From NCBI GenBank assembly GCA_030248215.1, contig JASANG010003752.1, positions 62,001 through 126,000 of the forward strand: 64,000 nucleotides of DNA, written 5' to 3'. The position numbers and the translations under genes are program-made. Of the stretch, positions 35,870-46,800 are shown piece after piece; the stretch's first letter is position 1, and every line of letters starts with the position of its first letter. Under the pieces are notes generated by a model. The model saw only the letters and a list, made by a program, of their open reading frames with translations, was not told where the DNA came from and made no database searches. The stretch comes from Enoplolaimus lenunculus (taxonomy: Eukaryota > Nematoda > Enoplea > Enoplida > Thoracostomopsidae).

Positions 35870-36930
35870 ACAGACTCCAGACATATATGTCTTTAATCAA
35901 AGACGTTTATGTATTAAAGTTTTCAGAAATGTGGGTCCAAATTTTTTTAGACTTAAAGGTCTGATAGTTATGAGTTTGTTTCATGAACAATAAAGATCAA
36001 TATTTCAGAAATATAAAACAAACTGTTTTGAAATATAAGACAAATATGTCTGAGATAAAACGCACAGATTTGCCATGGAAACCGACTCAGAATTGAGAGC
36101 TAAAGCTCAACCCAATACCCGAATTTTACATCCTAAGATACGTCCAAGACGTAAACTAAGGATTAAACGAAACAACTTTTTACGTACTTAAAAATCAGAA
36201 AATTAGCCTTGAATATAAAACAAATATTTTTTGAAACGTGGAAATTTATGTCTTATATATTGGCACCAGTAAATTCTTGAATATAAGACATTTATGTTTT
36301 ATTTACCGTTTCAGGTACAAATTTCTGACCTGTTTAAGACTATTAATGTCAGAAATACCAGACTTTTATGTCTTGAAAATTCAAGAAAGTGGGAGTTTTG
36401 AAATTTCCAAACAATTTGTTTTGTGTTTAGGTCCCTGAGTTTCGGAGCCTCGCAGTTGGCAGGCCACATTATATTAACACGAATTACAAGAAGATCCAGA
36501 AGAGCCATTGATGAATTACACTGTCTTAAATTTTACGGCTGTGTTTTATAAACGATTAAGACAAATATTTCTGAAATACAAGACCAATATGTCCGAAATA
36601 AACGACCTCTTTTGTTGCTTTTTGAGACATATATATCTTAGAAATAAGATTTGCCAAGGAAGCCGCCTTGAAAAATGGGGGTGGGGGCTAAAGCTCAACC
36701 AGATACCCTAATTTTACAACCTAAAATACGTCCAAATGGTAAACTTATGTTGGGGAAGCCTGAGCTCAACCCGAAATATCGTTTATATACTCTCTTAAGA
36801 ATATAAACGGAGCAACTTTTTTACGTACATAAAAATCTGAAAATAAACCATTTAAGAAATGAATTTGTGAACTGTTTAAGGCTATTAATGTTTTAAATAC
36901 AAGACATTAACGTTTAAAAACTTAACCCTT
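35870..36930. repeat. Array of short AAGACA-nnn-TATGTCTT palindromes
   Basis: About ten imperfect palindromes built on AGACA/TGTCT recur over 1 kb, for example AGACATATATGTCT near 35880, AAGACAAATATGTCT near 36038, AAGACATTTATGTTTT near 36280 and AAGACAAATATTTCTG near 36560. AATATAAGAC linkers lie between them. Segments of AAAGCTCAACCC also recur (36105, 36690). No coding frame stands out. Confidence 0.6.
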
Positions 36931-37060
36931 TCTCACATGAATATTTTCTATTTCCCCTGAGACCTACTTTTATGCTAGGATTCGAACTCCGGTGACTGGA
37001 GTGGGAGGCGTATACCATCATCACTCAGCTATAGGAGCTTGACGCTCGAGGCCTAAGGGG
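36926..37060 (-). mobile_element. TTAA-flanked piggyBac-like MITE with tRNA-like core, short copy
   Basis: The element starts CCCTTTCTCACATGAATATT right after TTAA (36922-36925) and ends AAGGGG right before TTAA (37061-37064). TTAA duplication and CCC ends are the hallmark of piggyBac insertions. On the minus strand the centre reads as a tRNA-like Pol III promoter: A box TATAGCTGAGTGATG and B box GAGTTCGAATCC. A longer copy is at 46681-46943. Confidence 0.75.
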
Positions 37061-38866
37061 TTAAGAAAGTACAAGTCTTGAAATTTCAATACAATTTATT
37101 TTCTGTGCAGTCACCCCCACTCAACAGAATTAACCACTCTTTCCATGACCCCATTTAGCATTCTTCTTCCTACATTTCATGATGGGTTGCTATAGTTTTC
37201 GGTCTATTTTGAGCACAAATAGTAACCTACACAAATAAGCGTCAAGCAAACGCGAAAATGTTTCATTTAGTTTTTTCATTTCCGTTAACATAGCAACCGA
37301 AATTTGTATAACAGAATTCAGGTTTGCTTGAATGAAAATATTTTTCAATGTAAAGTTGAATGATAAACCGTAAGTAAAACCTAATCAGGCCATAGCTAAG
37401 CTGATATAATGCGTAAGCCAGGTATGGCAACTGTTAACTACAGTACATATTTTAGTTTGAAACCAAACAACGCATGGATGCACCGCCTGTTCTATTCAGT
37501 ATATCTCAACTATCAAAACCGTTTAGATTGAAAATATAAGTTGTTTAACAGCAGGTACGAATACAATAGCGTTGTTTTTGACATATAAAAATGAAATCTG
37601 TGCGACACAAAAACAATTTTTACACTGATTTAGTCAAAATTTAACGCAACAACAACAATTTCTTCGAAAATAGGTTTAATTTGTCAAATTGACAACCCTG
37701 CTTGACCCAGCGTTGACCACGTACGGTCCGATGGTTCGAGTGTTTATTTTTCTACAGTTTGAAATATAAACCACATTCGTGAGAACTTTTATTTGAAAAA
37801 TTAAACTAAATTGAGGTTGTGAGACAAAGTTTATTGAATGCTTAATTCACAGACCCGACGACGTGGGTAGAATTTAATCTCGATATATCTGGTATGTCGT
37901 GGATGATATTTGCAAGCGAGCGAATAGCAATCAAGAGTAAACTTTTATTTAACCAATAGAAATCGCTCAAATGCCAGCGCAAGAGCCGATTTGTTTCTGA
38001 TTGGTCTATGGCAATTTTGGAAGGCCTATACCTATATTACATGTAACTCGTACTTTTCAGCACCTTTAGCTTATGACCACAATGATACAGTTCTACTACT
38101 TGGTTACCTGGTTTAGATGCGGTAGAATAGAAATAGGGAAGTGTTTGAACCAAACGTTTGAAAAAAATTAGGTTTTTGAAATAAAGAATTGGGTAGTGGA
38201 TTATTTACGTAAAATAATGCGCGCATACTTGTAAAAATTTGTCCACCCACCCCCTAAGGACCAGTGTCCAAATATGATGCTATAACGAGGGCCTGATGAC
38301 AACACGCACCATGTGCTTAGAGAACCAGTTTTGTCATGACACAGTTCCATGGGAGTAGGGATTAAACAGAGTCCCTCGGTAGGGACTTAAACGGAAACTC
38401 TAGCTATAAAGTGAATAAAGAAATTCTATAATTCAATTAAAGCTTAAACTAATCTTGCACTATAACCATTTAGATTAACTAAACTAACCAGCAGGTTATG
38501 TTTATATTAATTTGAAGTCTGCGTATTCCAGTTTGACCTAAAGGTTAACCAATTTCAAAATATACATAATTTTTAAGCAACGCCTACAACTTAAACTTCA
38601 AATAAGTATAGTTTAATTTTACCGAAACTTTTGTTGAAAAAGTACTTAATATATGTATATAGATTGGCAAGTTTTAGTATTTGAACAATAATTATTTATA
38701 TTTCAAGATTTTATTGCTTTATTTCCCCTGCTTTGAGGTTTTAATCTTACGTTCCTTTACAAATTCGCTACCCCCTCGCACTGTTTTTAGGCAGCGTAGA
38801 CAACTGGCCAGATTTGTTTTTATTGGTTGGCGAAATATTGAAAACTCAAATTTAGAAGTTAAATGG

Positions 38867-39134
38867 TATTGTAAATTCCAATGAGTTAATTAATCAACTC
38901 AGACCAGACTACCTGAAAGAGAATTAAGTATTTCTGGTTCTTTGTGATTTCATAATAGAGTAATCATTAACTCACTCTGAGCGGACTTACTTCCGGGAAT
39001 GTTGACTACATAACCGAAAACGAGTTGAAACAAATCAGAATTTTGAGTTGTGAAAGACCTAACTCAACGCTGACAGAGTTCCGAACGGATTCAACTTATT
39101 CTGAGTTAAAATCAACTCGCTGGTATTTACAGTG
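38867..39134. mobile_element. MITE with TGTAAATTCC ends
   Basis: Left ATTGTAAATTCCAATGAG; right CTGGTATTTACAGTG. The interior shows the GAGTTGA/TCAACTC pattern of the 21646-21904 element. Confidence 0.55.
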
Positions 39135-39256
39135 TTCAGGATTTAAAACATAACTGTCATAGAATTTTGTTATAGTTTCTGCCAGTTTATATAGTAAATA
39201 CACATGTATTCTGTTTTAAATTCCCACAAAATTCGGAAGGTGACATGGGTCAAACG

Positions 39257-39432
39257 CAGTGGCGGATCCAGGGTCTCAAAATGTTGGGGGGGAGCAAAAT
39301 TTCACAGGTAATAAACTTATTTTTGACCCACACACAAACCACGAACTATTGCCATAAAATTGCTATATAATTTTTGTTGAGATGCTGTTGGGGGGGGCCA
39401 TGGCCGGGGTGCCCCCCTTGGATCCGCCATTG
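39257..39432. mobile_element. hAT MITE with exact 8-bp target duplication
   Basis: Ends CAGTGGCGGATCCAGGG and CCTTGGATCCGCCATTG are inverted repeats. The flanks are an exact GTCAAACG on both sides (39249-39256 and 39433-39440), the 8-bp duplication expected of hAT elements. It is 176 bp and non-coding. Related ends occur at 34090-34105, 42391-42420 and 62500-62786. Confidence 0.92.
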
Positions 39433-39913
39433 GTCAAACGTATCCTTCACTTGCAGTCGTTCCTGGTCGTCTCCAGATATTTCCAAACTGTCCTGTTCTA
39501 ATGGTTCTGAATATCTTGAAAAAATAACCGCAGAAATCATAGAAGACTCTGTTTTGGGTACGACCCTGGTACTTAATTCAAATTTCGCAATATTATGCGT
39601 TTACTAGGTTTCCTTTTGAGGGAGTAGTGTGAAAGCTTTTTTAGGCTTCAGTATGCAGCACACGCCAAAGCCAAAAAAGCTTCAGTGTCCATCTCTGACA
39701 TTACCGCCTCAAAAGTCACCTGGTGTACGCATGATATTGCGGAAATTGAAAAAAGGGAATTCAGTGTTATTAATATTGCGTTAATGAAATTTATAAAGGA
39801 ACTCGATTGTTTCTAAGTATTCTAATATGACGCAAGCAAATTTAGCACAAACTTTGAGTTAACAAATGTTGTAGGAAGTTCGTTTCAATAAACGATATAT
39901 GGGTTTACTTGTA

Positions 39914-40362
39914 CTGTAGTGACCCGAATAAGAGGGTGTGAAATAATAAGAGAGGGTACCCATTTTGAGCCGAAATCTATAGGAGTCCGTATCCCTAATA
40001 AGAGTCCGTAAGCAGATAGAGTCACTAAACCCTAATTAGAGTCCATAAATGTCAATTATCGCTAATTGTAGTGCATAAATGACTCCAGGAACAAATAATT
40101 TTAGTTCGAAATTTTAAAGCGTACTTAAATTTTGAAAGTACATTCTTAAGTATAACCTTGCATGATTCGCTCAAGCTATTGGCACAAGACAAATCAACGT
40201 TTAATTCAACGGATAATTGCAATACCGGATATATATCAGTAACGAAGGATGGTGGAGCGTGGGTTAAAAATAAGTAACAGTTTGTAACCGAATAACAGGG
40301 GGCTCCCTGTGGAGAGGCTAAATAAATATCAATACCATCCCTTTTAATTCGGGTCACTACAG
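39914..40362. mobile_element. TA-flanked MITE with perfect 16-bp inverted ends
   Basis: Both ends read CTGTAGTGACCCGAAT inward with no mismatch. TA lies at 39912-39913 and 40363-40364. At 449 bp and with no transposase, it is a Tc1/mariner-type non-autonomous element. A 101-codon minus-strand frame inside shows nothing recognisable. Confidence 0.88.
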
Positions 40363-40603
40363 TATATAATTTAAATTTGAACGTAATAATTGATTTTTCT
40401 TTAATTTTGCCGCACTATCAACTAAGGTTTTACTGACATTTCTGAAATCCAAAGAGGCCGTCAACGATATACGACGCGAATTTTTCACCTCAAACTTTCG
40501 TAGTAAAACCGTTACAAAAGATCAATAAATACACCCGTGTGTATGGCAAAATACGTTGCGAACAAATTCGTGTAAACTGTAAACTTTAGGCTTTATAATC
40601 TGA

Positions 40604-40822
40604 GCCCGTATTCTCAAATGTATGTAGCATCTATTACCAGTTGGAGATAGGTCTTGTAACTTTCGAACCTGGTAATGGTGAGGTTTGAAATTCAGTACCT
40701 TTATTACATTCGGTTTACTGAACTAATGTGCAAATTTTGCGATCTGCAATTGCTGTAGTTCGACGGTTTGAAGACGTATTGAGAACTGGTAATAATTGCT
40801 ATATGCATTTGATAATATGAGT
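40604..40822. mobile_element. Palindromic MITE, GCCCGTATTCTCA family
   Basis: Left GCCCGTATTCTCAAATG; right GCATTTGATAATATGAGTC. Inner arms ATTACCAGTTGG and AACTGGTAATAATTG. Same family and layout as 3080-3312. Confidence 0.7.
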
Positions 40823-42486
40823 CGGAGACTAACCTTTTCTCACATGAATATATATATTGTCACCGCTCTCAGGCTGTAACTCTTTTTCATTTGCGGCTAA
40901 TTTCAAAGAATTGTGTGCCGGTGAGAATACGACAGAACGATTTTTTCTTAAAATTGTTTCAAACAAATTCTACAGGTATATCAGCTATTATATTGGAATT
41001 TATTTATTCAGTTTACCAATTCACAGCCGGCGTTATTTAGCAGTGCAGTCTGCAGGAAAATGAGACAAGCATTACTCGTAGCTTTACTCACTGGCAAACA
41101 GCATCAAAACTGACAGTTTGTAGACCTGGGAAAGAAAAATTCACTCAAACTTGGCATGCAAAGCCTAGAAATTGTAAGTATATTCAAATCGACCAAGCAT
41201 CGCCATATTGACCGAATAACACTGCACTACCACGCAATCAAATTTTCAATATACGTAACCTACAATTAACAAATTGGGCTAATGTCACTTTTACGGGTGT
41301 AACAGTAGATTAACCGTATTCCTAAGCCTAAGCCTAAGCGTTGCAAAAATGTGCGCCTAAGCCTAAGCCTATGCCTAAACAAAAAATTGTAATATTAATG
41401 TAAACACACCTTAAAACCCCAAAACCTTCCTAAAAAAAAAAACGCAACAAATGAAAAACCCACACGGAAAAAACAAAAAACCAAAATATAAAAATAAACA
41501 AATTTTTCTTACCCTTTCATCTTTTGTCTTTCAGTTTTTCCCAAAAGGTTCCGCTCAAAACACAAAAGCCCAAATAACACAAAAATTACTACAGGGTAAA
41601 GTTTAGCGGTGACCATACGTTTGACTTTCAGTCAAATAACTTGTTTCATGAAGTATTACTTTCAAGCTACGATTCGAGTGCAAGACAAACGAACGATACT
41701 GGTTAATTTTTGGCAAAATTTAAAATGGATTTTCAGCTATAAAACAATATTTGTATTTCATTTTATATTTTTATTACTCCAACCTGCCAAGTACGATATG
41801 ATACTCTGATACGAAATGTTTGTTCAGCTTAATTTGAGAGATTTTTACTGTCTTAAGCGCATTCTGCAAAGCGTACTGCCATGTACCAGTATTAAATATA
41901 TAATTGGTCAGTTTTTAGTTCATAGCATCGACTAGCACTGTTCTTTCAAAAATTTTGGCAGAAAAATAAAACATCTTTGAAATATTTTATACGTCAACAT
42001 CCGGTTTACCGTTTCCGTTGTTTTGATCACTATCCGTTTCCGTTATTTTTACTATACGCTTGATATACTCTGTTGAGTGCACTCTAGACCGCAGTATATA
42101 CACCACTTTTCATAAAATTTGTTCAAGAGTCAATCAACCCTTTAGATTCGATGAAGTCTTTGCTCATGAATATTTTCAACGATTTATACACAAATAAAAT
42201 CTGGCATTTGAACTTGGGTCCATAAGAGGGAGGGCGTTTAGTATATGCCGCCATCGCTCGTCGAAAAGTGATTGACGAATGATCATGGTTGGATCTCATG
42301 TTTTGTGGGGATTTTGTATATACTGGGCATACGCGTTTAATACAGTTAACCACTGCGCATGGTGTAATTATCGCGTTCACAGTTGGCTCAGTCAGTGGCG
42401 GATCCAGAAATTTCTCGTGGGGTGGGATGAACAAGTGGAAATGTTAAGTTTTGGCACATGTTGATATATATTTTGTCCCATGTATA

Positions 42487-42653
42487 GAACAGGGCCGGAA
42501 CAGTAGTAAAGCATATTCCTAAGCCTAAGCTTAAGCGTAAGCGTATGGATGAGCATATTCCTAAGCCTAAGCCTAAGCGAAAAAATAGTCTAAAAGCTTA
42601 AGCTGACTCTATTATAGCCCCTCCGGAAAACGATCCGGCCCTGTTCTATATAT
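42487..42653. mobile_element. TTAGGC-carrying MITE, GTAAAGAACAGGGGCGGAAC family
   Basis: Left end TAGAACAGGGCCGGAACAGT; right end in reverse complement TATAGAACAGGGCCGGATCG. Inside are CCTAAGCCTAAGC tracts and a CTTAAGCTGACTCTATTATA segment shared with the copies at 43032-43541, 44367-44608 and 44731-44890. Confidence 0.75.
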
Positions 42654-43031
42654 GAACCCATACTTTTATGCATATAAAACCAGCTACAAGTTACACACAC
42701 CGACCCTTGTAAAGAACAGTTCCCTCCCAATTTTCTACCCGGATCAGCCTTTGGGCTTAGTATTGCTTACTGGAAGTACTCCATGCGGTAAAAGGTCATG
42801 GGGATCAATATTCCGTAGGTTCGCTGGGTTACAAAACATTCTACGACATTTTGACGAAATTATTGCTGTCAACCGCAGGCTTCAAATCATGAAAGCAATC
42901 GGGCACCGCCACAGGTCTGCCTTCGGCGAAAACTCGGCCTTCGAGCTTAACATCGACAGATTTTTCTCGATTGTTTTTAGTTTTTATATATTAAAGTTGT
43001 ACTTTCAGGAGTTTATTCCTTTACAATTTTC

Positions 43032-43541
43032 GGCCCCCATGTAAAGATCAGGGGCGGAACATTTTTCTGTGGGACTGCAATGGATTAAGCTTAAGCTTAG
43101 ACTAATTTTTTGCTTGGCTTAGGCTTAGGCTTAGGCTTAGGCTTAGGTTTAGGCTTTGGAATATGCTCATTCTTACGCTTAGACTGACTCTCAAAATAAT
43201 ATTTCTGATATTTAAGAAAAAATTTCTTACATTTGAGAAATATGATTAGCAAGGTGCACTTGAAGAGTATTTCTGTTATAACAGAAATGTTTTCAGAAAC
43301 GTTTTGAAATAAAGTCTGAAAATAAACGTTTTCCAGTTATTTTTAGAAAAATTGTCTTAAATATTAGCAAAACTTTTTAGATTTGCCACAGAAAACACTT
43401 TTCTGAATAAATTCAGAAATACTATTTTTGTGTGTAGGCTTGGGCTTAGGCTTACGCTTAGGCTTAGTCTTAGGCTTAGGCTTAGGCTTAGGCTTAGGAA
43501 TATGCTTATAATCCTGCTCCGCCCTTGTTCTTCATATTGGC
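43032..43541. mobile_element. TTAGGC-carrying MITE, long copy with an internal insertion
   Basis: Left GGCCCCCATGTAAAGATCAG then GGGCGGAAC; right end GCTCCGCCCTTGTTCTTCAT then ATTGGCC. TTAGGC tracts at 43105-43150 and 43436-43500 flank an unrelated AT-rich stretch (about 43195-43430) rich in TTTCTGA/TCAGAAA repeats. Imperfect flanks CAATTTTC and CAACTTCT could be a decayed 8-bp duplication. Confidence 0.6.
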
Positions 43542-43807
43542 CCAACTTCTACGCTTTAAGTGGTGGAATTTGTTCGCCAAAGAAACGTTGCCAAACTTCT
43601 ATCGACTGTTGTGAAAGCTGATCGATTGAACGTCATTTTTTCCGGCTGCTCTGGATTCAATCTCCAAGTCAAAGATTTGTTATCCTTCGGTTTCCGGTAA
43701 TTTACATCGACAGTTGCAGCTTTGTAAACCAATATTAATTTTAGTTGTAAAATATTAAGTATACTAAAATTTAGACAAAATATATTAGATTGTAATTCAA
43801 GTTCTGT

Positions 43808-46800
43808 ATGGATAATCAGCTGGTTTCAGCCGTCGAAAATACGTCTTTGCGTCGTGTATTAAACGTCTCAGTAATCACAGCAGATGCCGACAACGGTGAA
43901 GTATTTTATAATAAAGTAAGTGAAACAAGTTGAATGATATTTCCTAGGGGCCAAACTGGCCGTATGGTGGTTTTTGGCCTATTCCATATGCCTGGACGTA
44001 TCGAATTCTTCCTATTCATCAATGTTTAGGCTTTAGGCTTATGTTATTTTTTTAGTTTTAGGGTTTAGACTTATCTTTCAACCTACAGCTTGTCGACTTA
44101 GCGTTTAGATTTCTTCATAAACTTAGGCTTTCTAAAGATTAGGCAGGCAAGTAAGTGTGTTTTGTTAGCCAAACAAAATTAGAATAAACTTTTTTGTAAG
44201 CAGAAACAGGTACGAACAGCGTTTGCACCGTTTAGTGTCGGGTATTTTGAAACGTTTAGCAAATTGTTTCACTCCAAATGATAATTTATACGTTGGTCAA
44301 TAATTGTAAGGTATTTTCAGAAACCATTTTGATAAACGTTAAAACCTTCACTTAACTTTAGTCAAAGGACAATGTAAAGAACAGGAGCTGACCAGTATTA
44401 TAAACATATTCCGAAACCAAAGCCTAAGCCTAAGCCTAAGCCTAAGCCTAAGCCTGAATGAGTTATTCCTAAGCTTAAGTTAAAAGCGTAAGACTTAGCA
44501 TATTCCTAAGCCTAAGCCTATGCCAAGCAAAAAAATTATTCTAAAGCTTAAGCTTACTCTATTCTAATCCCACAGAATAACGTTCCGCCCCTGATCCTTA
44601 CATGGGCCTGATCAAATATACACACAATCCATTTTAGACTTTTTCAGTTACTAAAAAGCCGTTTTGAAAAATGATGTTCGGAACCCATAAAAAGCGTTTA
44701 AAAATACCGTTTTATTTTTTGCCATGATTCGGTCCATGTAAAGATCAGGGGCGAAGAGTTTGTCTGTCGCGCTAGAGTAGAGTAAGCTTAAGCTTTAGAC
44801 TATTTTTTGCTTGGTTTAGGCTTAGGCTTAGGCTTTAGGCTTAGAAATATGCTTATAATACTGTTCCGCCAATGTTGTTTTACATTGGCCATGATTCCTA
44901 AGGTTAAAGCATAAAGCGAAAACCATGAAGTGGACGCCGTTGTTCAGGATTTGTTATTTGGTTTCAGATCAACTTAACATTTTCAATCACAATGGTTGTA
45001 CTTGCTGTAATGGGCGTCGTTGGAAATACATTAAGCTTATACGTTTATACACGAGCCTGTATGCGTTCTTCAATTAACGTCCTGTTGTCTGGTCTGTCAA
45101 TTTGTGATGGTTTACTTTGTATCTTAGGAGGCGTTGTATTTTCAACCCCTGGATTTTGGGCGTACACCCGAGCGCCTGTGATTGTTGAAATGTTAGCTTA
45201 TATGACCGTCTATGTATACCCGTTTGCGCTAATTGTGCAAACTGCAAGCATATGGACGCTATTAGTGATAACTGCAGAACGCTTTATTGCAGTCACTTGG
45301 CCTTTAAAAGCGAAACATTGGTTAACAATTGGACGTGCGCGATGTGCAATGTCTACAACGATAATTGCAAGCATTTGCTACAATTTGGTACGGTTTTTTG
45401 AGTTTCGGCTGGTCATTGAACCTGTGTCGTCACCGCATATCGTAGTAACTCCTGCTCCAGTTTGGAAAAAGTTATCAACTTCAAATTTGTCAAATATGAC
45501 GTCATTGGATGACGTAGTCGCTGACGACATTAATAATGACGTGGTTGTGTATTTTGAAGAAATGCTTCGAGCGAATGCGGATTACAATTTAATCTATTGT
45601 CATTGGTTCTATTTAATATTGTTATTTATTGTTCCGTTTGCAATGTTGGTCGTTATGAATGGGTAAGTTTTTACTCAGACAAAATTATGCCAATATGTTT
45701 AGGGCTTGAGATTGTTTTTGCTTAGGCCCAAGCAACCTAAGCTTGGTTATACACTGCAAAAAATGATGAGTCAAATTGACTCTTTCCGAAATAAGGGTTT
45801 CCGGACTACACAAACTGAGTCAAATTCGACTCCGTCGGAGTCAAATTCGACTCAGTGAGCGATTCATTGAGTCGAATTTGAATCTGGCGAATTGGAGTCG
45901 AATTTGACTCTGGCGGAGTCGAACTTTGACACAGTTTATGTAAGTAGTCCGGAAAGCCTATTTCGGTGAGAGTCAATTTGACTCACCATTTTCTGCAGTG
46001 TATGGATTACGCTTGCCATGAAAGCATGTGGTACAAAACCGTTGCAAGCGGGGGTGCGTGCCCTTCCAATATAAGGATTAAATTGGCCTCCATAAATTTG
46101 TTTGGTTATGATAGCGTTCGAAACTTTGCGGAATCACTTTGTCTTGTTTGTGGCATAAAAAAATAAAATTTGGGCTTTGACAAATATTAACTTTGAGAGA
46201 CATAACAGGAGTACAAACCATATTCCGAAGCCTAAGCCTTAACCTAAAAACAACATTATAACCAAACCTAAACCAAAAGCCTAAGCAAAAACAGTAATCT
46301 AAACCTTAAGCATACTCCATTATAGTCTCACAAAATATAGTTCGCACCTCAAAGGAAACACAGGTTATGATTTAACCTAATGTTGTTTTACCTTCGGATC
46401 CGGCTACGATAAAGTTTGTTGACCTCCGACTCCTGTTTCTCTAACCTCACCGTTTGCACCTTGTCGAGTTAAATCGTTGACAAAGTTTAAATTTACAGTT
46501 GTACTCAGGCCCGTAGCCAGCCCACCTTGCTAGGTCGGCTAATTATTTTTTCAGCAGATGCATTTAAAGGGTTTCAATGACTTACAAGCAAAGTTTAATG
46601 TCTTGTAGGGGGTGGACATAATTTTTCCAGTGGTGGCTGAGCCCCCCTCCTGGCACCTCCTTATCTACGGGCCCACTTAACCCTTTCTCACATGAATATT
46701 TTCTATTTCCCCTGAGACCTACTTTTATGCTAGGATTCGAACTCCAGCGACTGGAGTGGGAGGCGTATACCATCACCACTCGGCTATAGGAGCTTGACGC

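Larger units (their letters stand above)
32081..43807. other. Repeat-rich stretch without a supported gene
   Basis: This holds MITEs of at least six families (listed separately), the palindrome-rich tract 35870-36930, AT-rich simple sequence and many short TTAGGC tracts (33790-33812, 41330-41375, 43110-43160, 43435-43500). A 130-codon open frame at 42652-43044 is unrecognised and starts at the edge of a MITE. I find no exon with convincing splice sites and homology. Confidence 0.6.

Noticed and set aside
42652-43044. 130-codon plus-strand open frame
   Set aside because: It begins at a MITE edge and shows no family resemblance, splice sites or composition that would support a gene.
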